DNA of 64,000 bases, taken from positions 248,001 to 312,000 of the forward strand of contig QJNS01000022.1 in assembly GCA_004154925.1 (NCBI GenBank). Reading direction: 5' to 3'. The position numbers and the translations under genes were made by a program. The notes beneath the pieces were generated by a model that made no database searches, was not told the origin of the DNA, and worked only from the letters and a program-made list of their open reading frames with translations. Of the stretch, positions 52,101 through 63,245 are shown piece by piece (the stretch's first letter is position 1; every line of letters begins with the position of its first letter). The stretch comes from Monosporascus cannonballus. Lineage: Eukaryota; Ascomycota; Sordariomycetes; Xylariales.

Positions 52101-55078
52101 TATATTTTATTTTAAAAGCTATTTTTTATTCGTATTTTTCCTTAATCTTAATAAGGTTATATTTATCTTTAAAATCAAATATTATAAACTATTTAATTCC
52201 GTAAAGTCGGTTTTTTATTTCCGTAATTAAAACTAATAATATTCAATCTTTAATAATAACGTCGTTTAGTTATTAATAATTAACCATAAATTGCAATTTT
52301 CCGTATCTTTTGGGTATGAAAAATATAAGGTATTTTGCTAATAATTTCGAAGGCCGAATCCATCTTTTTTATAACCGATTTTTTAAGTATTCTTTAAAAA
52401 TGCGTAATTCGTTTTCGTTAAAGTTATAAATAAGGTAAAACTTCGTCGAAAGTCATTTTTTAAAAACTATTTCGTAATCCTATTCGCTATATTCCGGTAA
52501 TTTTATATTAAACTCTTTTATAAAAACCTATTCGTATTTATAATATTATAATAATATATTAAATAAATTTTCTAACCCCTTAGGTTATTATTTTTATTAT
52601 TCTCAATCGTTATTTAATTACTTTAATTTCGCCTTAATAATAACAATAATACGTTATATTTTTTTTAATACCCGTTTTTTTTGTATTTTATTTTTTTAAG
52701 TAATAAGATATCTATCGTATCTTTATGCTTATATTCGTTACTATTAATAATTAAATATTAAAATCATAATTTTTTCGTTTTTTATTTATTAATAAAAAAT
52801 AAAACGAACTTTATCTAGCTAATTCCGCCGTTAATCAAAATTCCGTATTAACGTATTTATAATAATTTTAAGATCATATCGTAATTCCCGAATAAAATAA
52901 TATCAAAATTAACCGTCTGGCATCGTCCTTAAACAAAAATCTTAAAATAATTAATTTCGCATATAACTTTTCCGTTATCCCAAGCAAATTCCTAACTTTT
53001 GGTATTTATCGTTATATAAAGTTTTAACTTATATTTCTATAATAATTTAAACTTATTAACCATATCCGGTATAATATAATTCCCGCCCAAAGCTCCGTAA
53101 TTTATTATTACGGTATACCAATACGTTCCGATTCGTATATCCAAAGTAATAAAGTTATTAACGCTTTTTATTATCGTTTTTGAAGCCTTTTTTGGGAATT
53201 CCTTTTAATTTTTTTAAGTTTTATTATTTTGCCACTTTTTTATAGATAACCTTTTTTTTAACTCTTATTCGAATTAATCGAACTTTGTTTATATTTTTTT
53301 TATTTAACGCGTTAAGCTATTATATTTATCGTTATTATCAGCATATTATTCCTTCGAGCCGTATTAATTATTCTTAATTTTCTTATAATTTCTCTCCTTA
53401 TTAAATAAATTATTTTCTTATATTTGTAATTATATCCCATTATACGTTATTATGGTTATCGTTTTAAAAATCATTTATAAATTAACGTATTTTTTCCTTA
53501 ATAACCTTTTTTTCGTAAGGGTTTATAATAAATATTAATTAAAAATAAAGGTCCATAATAATTTTCTGATAATGCTTTTTTACTGTACGCTAGATTAATT
53601 CTTTTTCCGTTTAATAATTATACTATTTATAATAACAAAAAGGGTTTTTCTGCAAATATTACTTTCTTTCGGGCCAATTTTTTATTTCGGCCAATTACTG
53701 GATATCTCCTGGGGTTATAATTCGAAATTATTAATATTATTATTCGTCGTTTTTATTATGCCCAATTCGATTTGGAAAATCGAATCCCTTATAATACATA
53801 CGGGTAATTCGTACGTAAATATATTATTTCTATTTTTCGTAATCGGGGTATTTTCGTCGTTAACAGTATATAACGTACATTTTGCCATATCGATCGGATA
53901 TTCCGGAACAAACTTCTTTTATTTAACTTTGGTATTTACGTAATTATCCTTATAATACCTCTTATTATATTCGCATTATTTATTAAGCCAACTTTTTGGC
54001 TTTTCGTATTTTTCGTTAAATTTCTTATCGTAATAATCCTTATTAAACCTTTTACTTAAGGCCTAATACGTACTTAATTTAAATTATATTAATAACTTTA
54101 TTATCGTTTCCTTAATTATTCCTGGATTATCCTTCCGGTATAAAGGTTTATTATCTTATCGTAATTTCTTAGGTTTTTTGCATTTATAGGCCTTATACCC
54201 TATTTTATCATAATTAAAACACTTAATTTAGCTTTAATCTTGTTTATAGGTAATATCAAATTCCATAAATCCTGGGGCCGTTCCATAAGAAATAAAGGAT
54301 ACGTTTCGTTTTTTCCCCTAATTAAACTTATATCCCGAATATAAGGCATATTATCCTTTTTTTCCTATTATCTTTTAAACTGTTAATTATTAATCTTAAT
54401 TACCTTTATAATATACCGGTCCAAAATAATTAATCGTTCGATCCGAATAATCTTATTCTTTATATTATCTTTTAATTCTTTGTAAAATATATCGATAAAG
54501 GTATCGGCTTTATTATCTTCCCATCCTACCTTAACCGCAAAACTTTTGAAAATTACGGCGTATTTGGACGTAAATACTTTTTGTCGGAATTATAAGAATT
54601 ATTAAGCCGCTAATCGTTTTTCATCCGGATTGCCGAAATTATCGCGCATTTTGTTTTCGAAATTAATATAAATCGAAAAGATTTCGTTAATAAAATCCTC
54701 CTTATTTGCTTTTCTTATTTCCAAAAAGTTTTTCATAATAGGTTTAAACTAATTAACCGCATTTCCTATTAGGCATACTTTTACTACTAGGAACATATCC
54801 GCTAAGTCGCTAAGGTTTAAAAAGCGAAAGTAAATTCGTACCTAAGTTAAAAAAGTTTGAAAATTACCTTTTCTATCGTAAGGTTCTGGTTTCTTCGGCT
54901 TTATACGAACGAAAAAGAATTAGGTAGGCGTAGCCCTAAATTATCGAACTTTTTTCTCCAGCTCCCGAATTCGAACCTAAAGCTGCTAAATAAAGGTTTC
55001 CTAAATGCTGGTCGACATTTTAACAGTATTAAATATTATTCAAAATTTAACGGTACTATTAAACAAAAACTTGCAACG

Positions 55079-55447
55079 TATAACGGCTAAACTAATTAAC
55101 CAACTATTAAACCTAAGTAGACGGGTTTATATTAACAGGAATATCGTAGCAATCTGAACAATAAATATAATAACTTATTACGTTTCGTAATACCAAAGAT
55201 ATCTTAAATAACGAATTATAATTACAAACTAAAATTATCTAAACTATGGAAATAATAAACATATATATTTTTATAAATTAATTAAATCGTTATTAGATCT
55301 TAACGCTATTAAAGATCTAATGCCATTAAATTCGGTTGGTTCTATATGGATTCATTTGGATCTTAATGCCAAGAAAGATCCAAATCACGTAACTCCTTTT
55401 TATGGGTCCGACCGTTTTCGTGGCCGATCTTGGGTTGGGTCGTAACA
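55079..55447 (-). repeat. 5' LTR of Gypsy element D
   Basis: 369 bp, TATAACGGCTAAAC to GGGTCGTAACA. The outer portion is the least mutated part. Confidence 0.88.
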
Positions 55448-58334
55448 CATAAACAAATAGAAAAATATCTGGGACATATTATTTGTCAGGTATTGTTGGG
55501 AGGTCAGAGTGGCAAGGTAACCCATTTATTGAGAACAGTCTGAAACCTGACCTTTCTTTCCATATCTGGGGAGAAACCACTCATATATATAGCCGACCCC
55601 TGCATCGAGCTCGTAAAGGTGACGTAGCCCTGACGCGTACACCCCTTAGCACCTGACATTATTACCCTTGGATATATTAGGATAAACTGTAAGAAAATTG
55701 CTGCATTTACGGAATAACAAACACTTATTACGATTAAAAAGATATAAGCATTCTTTGGATTCGCCAATTATTACAGAAAATTTATTCGAAACTTTAACAA
55801 AATAACTATACCCCTAACAAATTTTAAGAAAAAAAAGTTTAAATAAACTTCCGAAATAGAAAAGGCGTTTTAAAATACTAAGAATACGATTACCAGCGAG
55901 CCAGTATTAATTATATATAATCCAAGCCGCTTTATTAAATTAAAAACGGATATTTTGGATTATCCGTTAAACGTAATAATCGGATAACGAAATAATTAAG
56001 GTAAATTGCACCTTATTTTATTCTTTTTATACAAATTAAAAAATCGAATTTAATTACGGTATTCCAAATAAGGAATTTATGGCCATTATTATGGCATTCC
56101 AGAAGTTTAGGCACTTTTTAAAAGGAAACTTGTATTAGGTCAAAATTTATATAAATTATCAAATTTTACCCGATTTATTACGACTAGAAAATTTACAGAA
56201 CGAGAATTTCGTTACGTAGAAAAATTGGCGAATTTCGACTTCGTTATTATTTACAAAAAAAGCTTAAAATTAAGAAAGTAAATGTTTTAAGTAAGCGACC
56301 AAACCTCGAAAACAAATTGATCAAAATTAGCTATATAATTTTTGATATTATTATAAAAAGATATTTATAGTTACGATAAATTACAACAATTCGGGTAATA
56401 CTTTTTAATATATATTAAATGATTTAATAATACAACGATAGTTTTTTAGAAACTTAAAAGATAAATAATAAACAGATTTTAAAAGAATAACAGAAAAGTC
56501 TAAAACGAAAATTTGCGAATATTAATTATATGGATAATCAGAGATTTATCAAACTTTAAAACGATTTCGACGTATATATTCTTTTCGTAAAATAAAATTA
56601 ATAGTATAAAAAATTATATAATACTGTAATATTTGCGTTAAAACAAACGCTCGACGATAAAAACCTTACGGCAAATTACAGCTATTACTAATCGTAAAAC
56701 GTATATAATATTTAATTATATTCGTTTATATTATTAAGTATTTTACATTACAAGATCCCATTATATAAATATATTACGATAGTATTGTCGTAATTATCGA
56801 TCGATTTACGAAGTTTTCTTATTTTTTACTAAATTACGAAAATACGGACGCCAAACAAATAACATTTATTTTTGTTAAATACATTTTTAATACATATGGA
56901 TTATTAATGGATGTTATTTAAAATAAAGAATTAACATTTATATTTAAATTTTGGCAAAGTTTTATAACGTAAATCGGCTTAAATTATAAATTATTTAACG
57001 TTTTTAACTCTTAAACGAATAAATAAACATAACCAACGAACCAAATTTTAATAACTTTTTTACGATATTATATTAAATATAAATAACATAAGTGGGTTAA
57101 AAGATTATTAATTGCATAATTGGCATATAATACTAATTATTATAAAAGTATTAAAATAATATTAACGAACGTAAATTTTGGTTTTATTTCAGAAATTTAT
57201 AAAAATATATGGGATAACGTTTTAATTAATGTCAACATAATTTTTATATTACAATAATTCCGATAATTACATCAAAAAATAAAAACGGAACTAAAATTTA
57301 AACAAAATCATATAAATAAATATTATAATTAAAAAGGTTAAAAAATTTAATTTTCGAAAAAAAGGAAATAGTTTTTTTCGTTATCAAAAACATTAAAATA
57401 AAACGACCCTGTAAAAGATTCCATTTCAAATATATCGGTTTATATAAAATTACCCTAAAAAATCTTAGAAAATAATTATTAATTAAACCTTCTACCAAAA
57501 ATCAAATTTTTTCAATTTTTAATATTTCTTTATTCGAATTAATAATAAATACAATCAAAATATATACGGCATAAAACGACGTAAAAGTAAAAGATAAATA
57601 AATTTATAAAGTGGAAAAGTTTTTAATATAAAAAAAACTAAACTTATTTAATATTTAATTAAATAAATATTGTATCCGGATTTCGAATATATCTAAGAAC
57701 TCGCCAAAAATCTTATTAGCGCCTAACGCCTGCTAAAAATATTTTACTAATAATAACAGTCGCGTTCTAATTAACAGCCGACTAATTAATAGCTAGGATA
57801 TTGGGCTAATCGGCCGCGGCCTGCACTAACGTAACAGCCGTAATAGCAGCTTCTAATTATTTCTACTCCTTTTTAAAACGTTCAAACTTTTCCATAATTT
57901 CCGTACCTTTAATATCTCGACGAAATAGCCGCCTTTGTTTTTGCAAATAATCTAGCTTATTAACAGCTGTTGTAATATTTTACAAATTTGCTTTTTTTTA
58001 CGTCTTAAATAATTCTTTTTATTTAAAAGTTTTTAATATTTAATTTTTAAAAGACCAAAAACATTATAGGAATTGCCGTAATGGATATAACGCGCATATT
58101 TTAAAAAACCTTGAATAATTTATATTTTATACTGTCCTTTTTATAACGAAAATAAAAAGGCATTTTAAAACTAAAACGTTTAATACGTTTTGAAAAAATA
58201 AAAATATTAACGCGTTTACAAAAACGAAATTTTTTAACATAACCCGATATAATAAATATAAAAAAATACGTATTTAAATTAACAAATAAATAATTTGATC
58301 TTTAAAGACAAAGATTTTAAAAGAGGGGAAATCA
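55448..58334 (+). mobile_element. Gypsy element E, right part (RT end to chromodomain)
   Basis: Resumes the coding sequence interrupted at 48,731 (ATCTGGGACATATT, the L-G-H-I block of the RT connection). It continues through RNase H (about 56.0-56.3 kb), integrase (about 56.6-57.4 kb) and chromodomain (about 57.6-57.73 kb), in the same order and spacing as element B. A 175-bp MITE sits at 55,484-55,658. A purine-rich AAAGAGGGGAAAT tract before the 3' LTR is the likely polypurine tract. Confidence 0.82.
55484..55658. mobile_element. MITE, 175 bp, unmutated, in Gypsy E
   Basis: GC-balanced insertion with perfect 8-bp terminal inverted repeats (TGTCAGGT ... ACCTGACA), flanked by the direct duplication TTATT. 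Removing the insert and one duplication leaves GACATATTATTACCC, identical to the uninterrupted site in element B near 30,690. It cannot encode a transposase, so it is non-autonomous. It lacks RIP-type mutation although E is heavily mutated. Confidence 0.8.
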
Positions 58335-58729
58335 TATTATAACTTAACGGTCTTGGTTTCTTTACGTACGGTCGGGCTTACGAAAAAGATAAAACCCGAC
58401 CCCGCCAAAAATGTCACGTAATCAGTTTAAAGATCTTAAGGTACCAAACACCTTAAACCTCTTAAGTCGGCGAAAAAGCTTAAAGAGCTTAACGGGCTTA
58501 AGGGTTTAAGCCGCTTAAATACCTTACGCCAGAATAAGGATATAAACGTTTATTATTTCCATAATTTAGATAGCTTTAGCTTATAATAATAATTCGTTAC
58601 CCAAAGTACTTTTAATATTACGAAACGTGATACGTTACTATATCTATTACTCAGTTTCCCACGATACTCCTGCCAACATAAACCCGTACGACTTAGGTTT
58701 AATAGTTGGTTAAACCCCTAGCCGTTACA
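58335..58729 (+). repeat. 3' LTR of Gypsy element E
   Basis: 395 bp, TATTATAACTT to CCGTTACA, same family as the element B LTRs (same length, CTTAAG repeats). The following AGAAG would be the duplication, but the 5' end of E is lost so it cannot be checked. It forms the boundary between AT-rich repeats and gene space. Confidence 0.82.
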
Positions 58730-59003
58730 AGAAGTCCCAGATATTTATGAGAATTAAAAGGAGGCACGTTATTGTCAAAATTTCCACCCTATCGCATCAT
58801 TCAAGATTCTGAAAGGTCTGGTAAGAAAATCCCCTCCTTATAGCTAGCTGGTGAGAGCTTCCTGAGAAACCTGGAACTTATATACAACTTGAAAATAACG
58901 AGTGTGGCATCCTCCATCCTTCTTAGTCTACTATCAACCGTCTAGAACGCTTCTCCCAAGACAGGAGGCATAGGCACATCGCCGTGCTAGCAAAGCTCGA
59001 CGT
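58730..59003. other. 3' flank of the RlpA-like gene
   Basis: Normal-composition DNA between the 3' LTR of element E and the stop codon of the secreted protein gene. Nothing further recognised. Confidence 0.5.
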
Positions 59004-59435
59004 TTACTGGAACTCCCAGGTGACCTGCACGCGGCCAACGTCCAGGGACGCAATGTCGTCGAAGATGACGGGGGAGACGTCGATGGAACCGCTGGCGCAT
59101 GAGGGGCACTTGTCAACGACCTGGGCCGCGGTGGTGCGGCCGTTACGACGGATGGTGATCCACCTGCCGCATACGGGGGAGTTGTTGGGGTTGGGGGCAT
59201 TGCCGTACTGGGCCGGGGAGAGCGCGACGACGGGGTCAGACGCGCTGTTGACGCGGCCGCAAGCTCCGAGACCCTTTTCGACGAGGGTTGTTAGTGGTTA
59301 GACGAAAGAGAAGCGAGATGATCTTTGGTTCCGTGTGTGACTTACGGGGGTATAAAAGGTCATGTCGCCAGTGAACGCGACGGCGGTGCTGGCGGAAACC
59401 GCAACAGTGACGAGGAACTTGGTGAGAGCAGACAT
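59004..59435 (-). CDS. Small secreted RlpA-like double-psi beta-barrel protein
   Basis: A 119-residue protein of the RlpA-like/expansin-like DPBB group, common among fungal small secreted proteins; cell-wall or carbohydrate interaction is typical but enzymatic activity is not established. Two exons, 59346-59435 and 59004-59273, joined across a 72-bp GTAAGT...AAG intron containing CTAAC. The signal peptide is about residues 1-19 (MSALTKFLVTVAVSASTAVA). The mature part begins FTGDMTFYTPGLGACG. Family motifs seen are GLGACG, VALSPAQY, SPVCG, the VVDKCPSC block and GSIDVSP with the conserved Asp. Four Cys are visible, likely two disulfides. ATG at 59,435 is supported by the signal peptide. It lies about 275 bp from the repeat boundary, a typical setting for fast-evolving secreted proteins. 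Confidence 0.88.
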
Positions 59436-59557
59436 GTTGATGGTGATGTGATTGTTTGTTCTGAGTGGAAGTCCGGAGCTATAGATGTTCAAGGCTTGCC
59501 GTAGAGTGCCGACGGGTCGATTTAGAAAACATCCTCACACGCAGGATCATGTCTGAC

Positions 59558-59564
59558 TTTTATA
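59558..59564 (-). promoter_or_regulatory. TATA box of the RlpA-like gene
   Basis: TATAAAA on the - strand about 123 bp upstream of the ATG at 59,435, a plausible core promoter position for a filamentous fungus with a leader of roughly 80-90 bases. Not tested. Confidence 0.4.
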
Positions 59565-61505
59565 TTCGACCTCAGCCTGGACAAAGGCACCCCTCGCCAC
59601 AGAATATTCTGCATTTGTTGACGACCGCATGATTACAGGGCTACTCGAAACAACATGCCTCTATTGGGTATGTTGCTGACGCTATGGTAATCAAGAGAGA
59701 CAGGCGCCTACCTTACCCATCATGAGGTCTAAACTAAATGCCTCATTCAAGCGCAAACTTCTCAGGCCCGCCGGCTGTTGAGAACTCCGCGTGCCTTTAC
59801 CACATCGACATGTAAAAAGTGCAGCCGAGGGTGAGAGGTTGCGACAGGACCTGTCCTAAAGCCCGAATCGTCCTAAATCGCACCATCACCCCCTATACCC
59901 GTGAGCGATTGTTGGCCAATCAGGTGGGGAGCAATCTTACGTAGGTCCTACCTACCGAAATAGGCTGGCTGCTGACACAGAATAGGCATAGTTGCTCGGT
60001 CTGCTCACCAAAGCCACAATATCGAAATGTATTCGGAAATGCAGGTTTTGGATGCCTACATCCCGGACGTTAAGGTCCCGACAAGAGCCTCAAAGACCGC
60101 CCTGATTACTGAGGACACTAGCACCGAGTCCACCAGGGTCGCTTGTGCAACATCATGCATATAACATTACCGGTTTTAATCAACAGTGTACATCACTATC
60201 TCAGTTTGTAAAGGCGATGGTTAATGAAATGACAGAAATGGCTAGCTACAGGCTCAGTGAACCACGGCGATCCGGTAAGCAGCCGAATACCGCAAAGTTT
60301 TATGATGCCGCAAGGCTAAGCCTGGCCAGGGAGCTCCTCCCAATCAAATGAATCGCCTCGAACACTCAACCTTAGATGACGCCATCTCACCATGGTGAAA
60401 GAGCCGAGCCGCCTTGTAGCGGTGAATGATAACATCCCGCTTTTGGGTTTCACGGTCTGAACATCTCGCATCTAGTTTCCCCGTAGTTCTGACTTCGCGT
60501 TCTCCATTCGCAGGGTATAGAGTAAGCTTCTAGAGTGACATAGACCCAATTGCATGCAAGGGGTCTGTGATTGGCGCAAGGAACAAATTTCCCCTTGCAG
60601 CTCTGTGGATTCAGCAGCAAGGGACAATCCACTTAAAATGAGTAAGCGGCAACGCCCTCCACCATTTCCTCAAGAGGAATGCGTCTACTCCCATCCTATT
60701 TCCGCTATAGTTGCTCTGTGATTGGGGTGGCCCGGACGCCCTCTCATATATCTAACCTTATCTAGCAGGTTGTGTGCCCGCTTACTGACTACGAATGATT
60801 CGACTCGACGTCGTTCTAGGCCACCCCTAATAGCATCGCTAATACCATAATGAGGCCAACTGACGGCGGCTCTTCGATCGGAGAAGAGGGGGCGTAGGGG
60901 CGTTGAGAGAATTAAGGACTGGTAAGCGGCTTATTTTTCGGTACCAAGGATTCGCCTCTATGAGCAAGAAGCGTGCGAGAGAGAGACTACTCCGCCCAGG
61001 CCAAGTCTCGCTTAAAGGTACAAGCGGAAGGTAGTCATGTTCCTCGCTTGATTCTCTTCTCTTCAGGTGACTGCTGAATAGAGGTTAGGAAAGGGGGATG
61101 TCGCGTATGAGTGCATTCGGACTTTGGCTAACAAGCCCTCGATGAACGCATGCAACGTATTATAACGACCTATGATTTCTTGCTTATTATTGTCGAATGG
61201 CCCTGGTTACCCTGACCCCTCGTCGTCCGCTCCCTCATTGATTATGATTTCGGAAACCCCGACTTAAGTGCGTAGGGGTAGGCTATGATTAGCTATCTCG
61301 TTTCTGCAATGGCTTGTGACCTAGTTATATTGTTAATCCTCCGAGATGCAGCCAAAGACAGGATATCTAGGCTGCTTCCGCTCTCGCGGAATATCCATTC
61401 CTGCAAGTTCCGCTGCTCGCCCGAAATGGGCCGACGTAACGTAAATTCGCGCAAAGCTTCAACTGAAACTGGTTTCCTGTGAGGAACGCCACGCATAGGA
61501 CTAAT
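59565..61505. other. Intergenic DNA, no gene supported
   Basis: About 1.9 kb of normal-composition DNA. The largest frame, 68 codons at 60,145-60,351, has no motif, splice support or signal peptide, and I do not call it. No tRNA or repeat recognised. It contains the upstream region of the secreted protein gene and the 3' flank of the ankyrin gene. Confidence 0.5.
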
Positions 61506-63188
61506 TCAGGCGCTCTTACTAGCCTCCTCCCGCGGCCAGATAGGACCAGTCATTTTCCGTTCCACCTCCCACTGTCTTAGCTGCTCTCGATGCGAATCAG
61601 GGAGCACCGCCTCCCTATCAGCTCCACGGAGCAGCAAGGCTCTCGCTGCTTCACTGTTGTTCATTGCCACGGCGTCACTCAAGAAAGCATGGCTATACTC
61701 GTCACGTTCTTCGATATCCACCCAGCCTGAGTCTAGGAGGTACTCAAACCCCGCTAGATTGAAAATATCTTCGCAAAGACAAAGTTGATGGTACCTGGAA
61801 AATGGCATGGCCTCCCGGACGAGGGCCATGTCGCGCTCTGATTGTTGTGACTGTGGGGCCCTTAAGTGTAGCTCCTGGCGTAAGGTTCTCAATTCCTTCT
61901 TCTCCAGGGCACGCCTCTCTTGCAACTCCGAAATTCGTGTTCTAAAGCTTTCTGATGCGCTCCCAGCGATTGTATAAGCTTTTATGAGCGCTCTAAAGAC
62001 ATCCTCCGTCTCAAATAATGGGATGAGTCTTTTGGTAACAGAAAGAGCAGAATCCTTCCGTGAGGCGTAGTCCAGGACATTTTCGAGCTCACTGTCTTCT
62101 GCAACAGGGTCCGAGCCAGCCGATAAAAGGGGGTCGCAATTTGGGGGATCCCCGTACTGGACGGCATAATGCAACGGAATCTCAAAACTCCCATCGAGAA
62201 TGTCTAAACGTGCCCCTCGGTCGATCAGAAGTTGAATTACGCCTGCGTTGTCAGGGCTCGCGGCAGCGAGGTGGAGTGGAGACACGGATAGATCTACTCG
62301 TACTTGATAGTTCGGGTCGCATCCATCTTTTAAAAGCACCTCGGCAATGGACTTAGACTTAGCGAATGCAGCAGCGTGTAAAGGTCTGACTTTAGCAGTT
62401 CCGCATTCATGACCGAGGCTTGTGTTCCGGATCGACCAAAGCGCCAGGTCCTCATGTCCGTGCAGGATTGCAAGACTGAGGCAGTTGCCGGAAGGGGATG
62501 TGTCGTAGTAGATAATCCAGTGCAGCTTGTCACTTCCTGGAAATTTGTAGTGGATGCTAGATAAGCGTACCTTTGCCGAAACGAAGCTGCCCGCTTCTAC
62601 CAATACCCGTACTATATCGGTGTTGCCCCTCATTGCTGCCAGATGTAGCGGGGGATATCCTCCCTCGTCTGGCAGATCCAAGTGGTCTAGCCAATATACC
62701 ATTGCGTGCTTAATATATTGGAGGGAATCCTCAGTCTTCCCTTGGCTTATCAACTGGTGTACCACAGACTGGCGTCTAGGGAGTGCACGGCGGAAGGAAA
62801 TGATGGTTTCACGGGCGTCATCGGCCAGCTGTCTTGTATCACCAGTGAGAAGGCAGTCGCGATACTTGGAAAGTTGTGCATCGCCGCTGCCGTCCCGTCG
62901 CCGTTTATCCATGTCTTCTTCTCGTAGCTGCTGTTCCTTCGTGAAGAGGGTGTCGGTAATTAGCAGTTCAGGCTGAAGGACTTTCCCTATGTCTCGGATA
63001 GTAAGGGCAAGAGCGAGAACGTCGCGAGGCCGGTGGAGGAAGTGCTTCGCCACTTGCCATAGCACCTCATTGGGCAGCTTCTGGGCACCTGTGTAACTTG
63101 TTAGAACCTTCAACTCCGTACCGTCACTTGTATGGCCCGTAAAGTGTAACTCCACTAACTTGGAGACAATCCAGGTTTTTCCATATTC
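61506..63188 (-). CDS. F-box and ankyrin-repeat protein, 5' end unresolved
   Basis: Probable ubiquitin-ligase adaptor or protein-interaction protein. Counting from the GTG at 63,155, it is open for 549 codons to the stop at 61,506. An F-box-like segment (KLPNEVLWQVAKHFL) is at about residues 26-65. Ankyrin repeats follow at about 164-190 (PPLHLAAMRGNTDIVRVLVEAG), 257-282, 292-320 and 326-350, with a weaker one at 222-247. A charged coiled-coil-like stretch is at about 405-430 and a last ankyrin-like unit at about 468-515. There is no in-frame ATG before residue 82. The frame is open upstream to a TAG at 63,189-63,191 whose AG could be a splice acceptor (CGCAATAG), so a 5' exon with the real start is likely. 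Downstream partners are unknown. Confidence 0.8.
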   Translation of the reverse strand, partial: EYGKTWIVSKLVELHFTGHTSDGTELKVLTSYTGAQKLPNEVLWQVAKHFLHRPRDVLALALTIRDIGKVLQPELLITDTLFTKEQQLREEDMDKRRRDGSGDAQLSKYRDCLLTGDTRQLADDARETIISFRRALPRRQSVVHQLISQGKTEDSLQYIKHAMVYWLDHLDLPDEGGYPPLHLAAMRGNTDIVRVLVEAGSFVSAKVRLSSIHYKFPGSDKLHWIIYYDTSPSGNCLSLAILHGHEDLALWSIRNTSLGHECGTAKVRPLHAAAFAKSKSIAEVLLKDGCDPNYQVRVDLSVSPLHLAAASPDNAGVIQLLIDRGARLDILDGSFEIPLHYAVQYGDPPNCDPLLSAGSDPVAEDSELENVLDYASRKDSALSVTKRLIPLFETEDVFRALIKAYTIAGSASESFRTRISELQERRALEKKELRTLRQELHLRAPQSQQSERDMALVREAMPFSRYHQLCLCEDIFNLAGFEYLLDSGWVDIEERDEYSHAFLSDAVAMNNSEAARALLLRGADREAVLPDSHREQLRQWEVERKMTGPIWPREEASKSA

Positions 63189-63245
63189 CTATTGCGATAA
63201 ACCCCTCGCACCCCTTCCTTGCCTCCACCACCTTATCCGGCTCTG

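Larger units (their letters stand above)
48732..55447 (-). mobile_element. Gypsy element D, full length, nested in E
   Basis: A complete chromodomain Gypsy retrotransposon of 6,716 bp coding on the - strand, with two LTRs of exactly 369 bp and a 5-bp duplication TATAA/CATAA differing by one C-to-T change. From right to left: gag with a degraded zinc knuckle near 54.2 kb, protease near 52.9-53.1 kb, RT with an intact YLDD box (VVCYLDDI on the complement of about 51,976-52,000), RNase H near 51.3-51.5 kb, integrase near 50.2-51.0 kb, and chromodomain near 49.8 kb. Stops throughout make it inactive. Its insertion orientation is opposite to E. Confidence 0.88.

Noticed and set aside
55504..55767. 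87-codon open frame on the - strand
   Set aside because: It crosses the border between the MITE and RIPped Gypsy E, so it cannot be a real gene.
58934..59301. Frames of 88 and 105 codons overlapping the DPBB gene
   Set aside because: One is an alternative frame on the same strand and the other is antisense. The spliced frame has signal peptide and family motifs.
60145..60351. 68-codon + strand frame in gene space
   Set aside because: No homology, signal, intron or neighbour support. Such a length is expected by chance at this composition.
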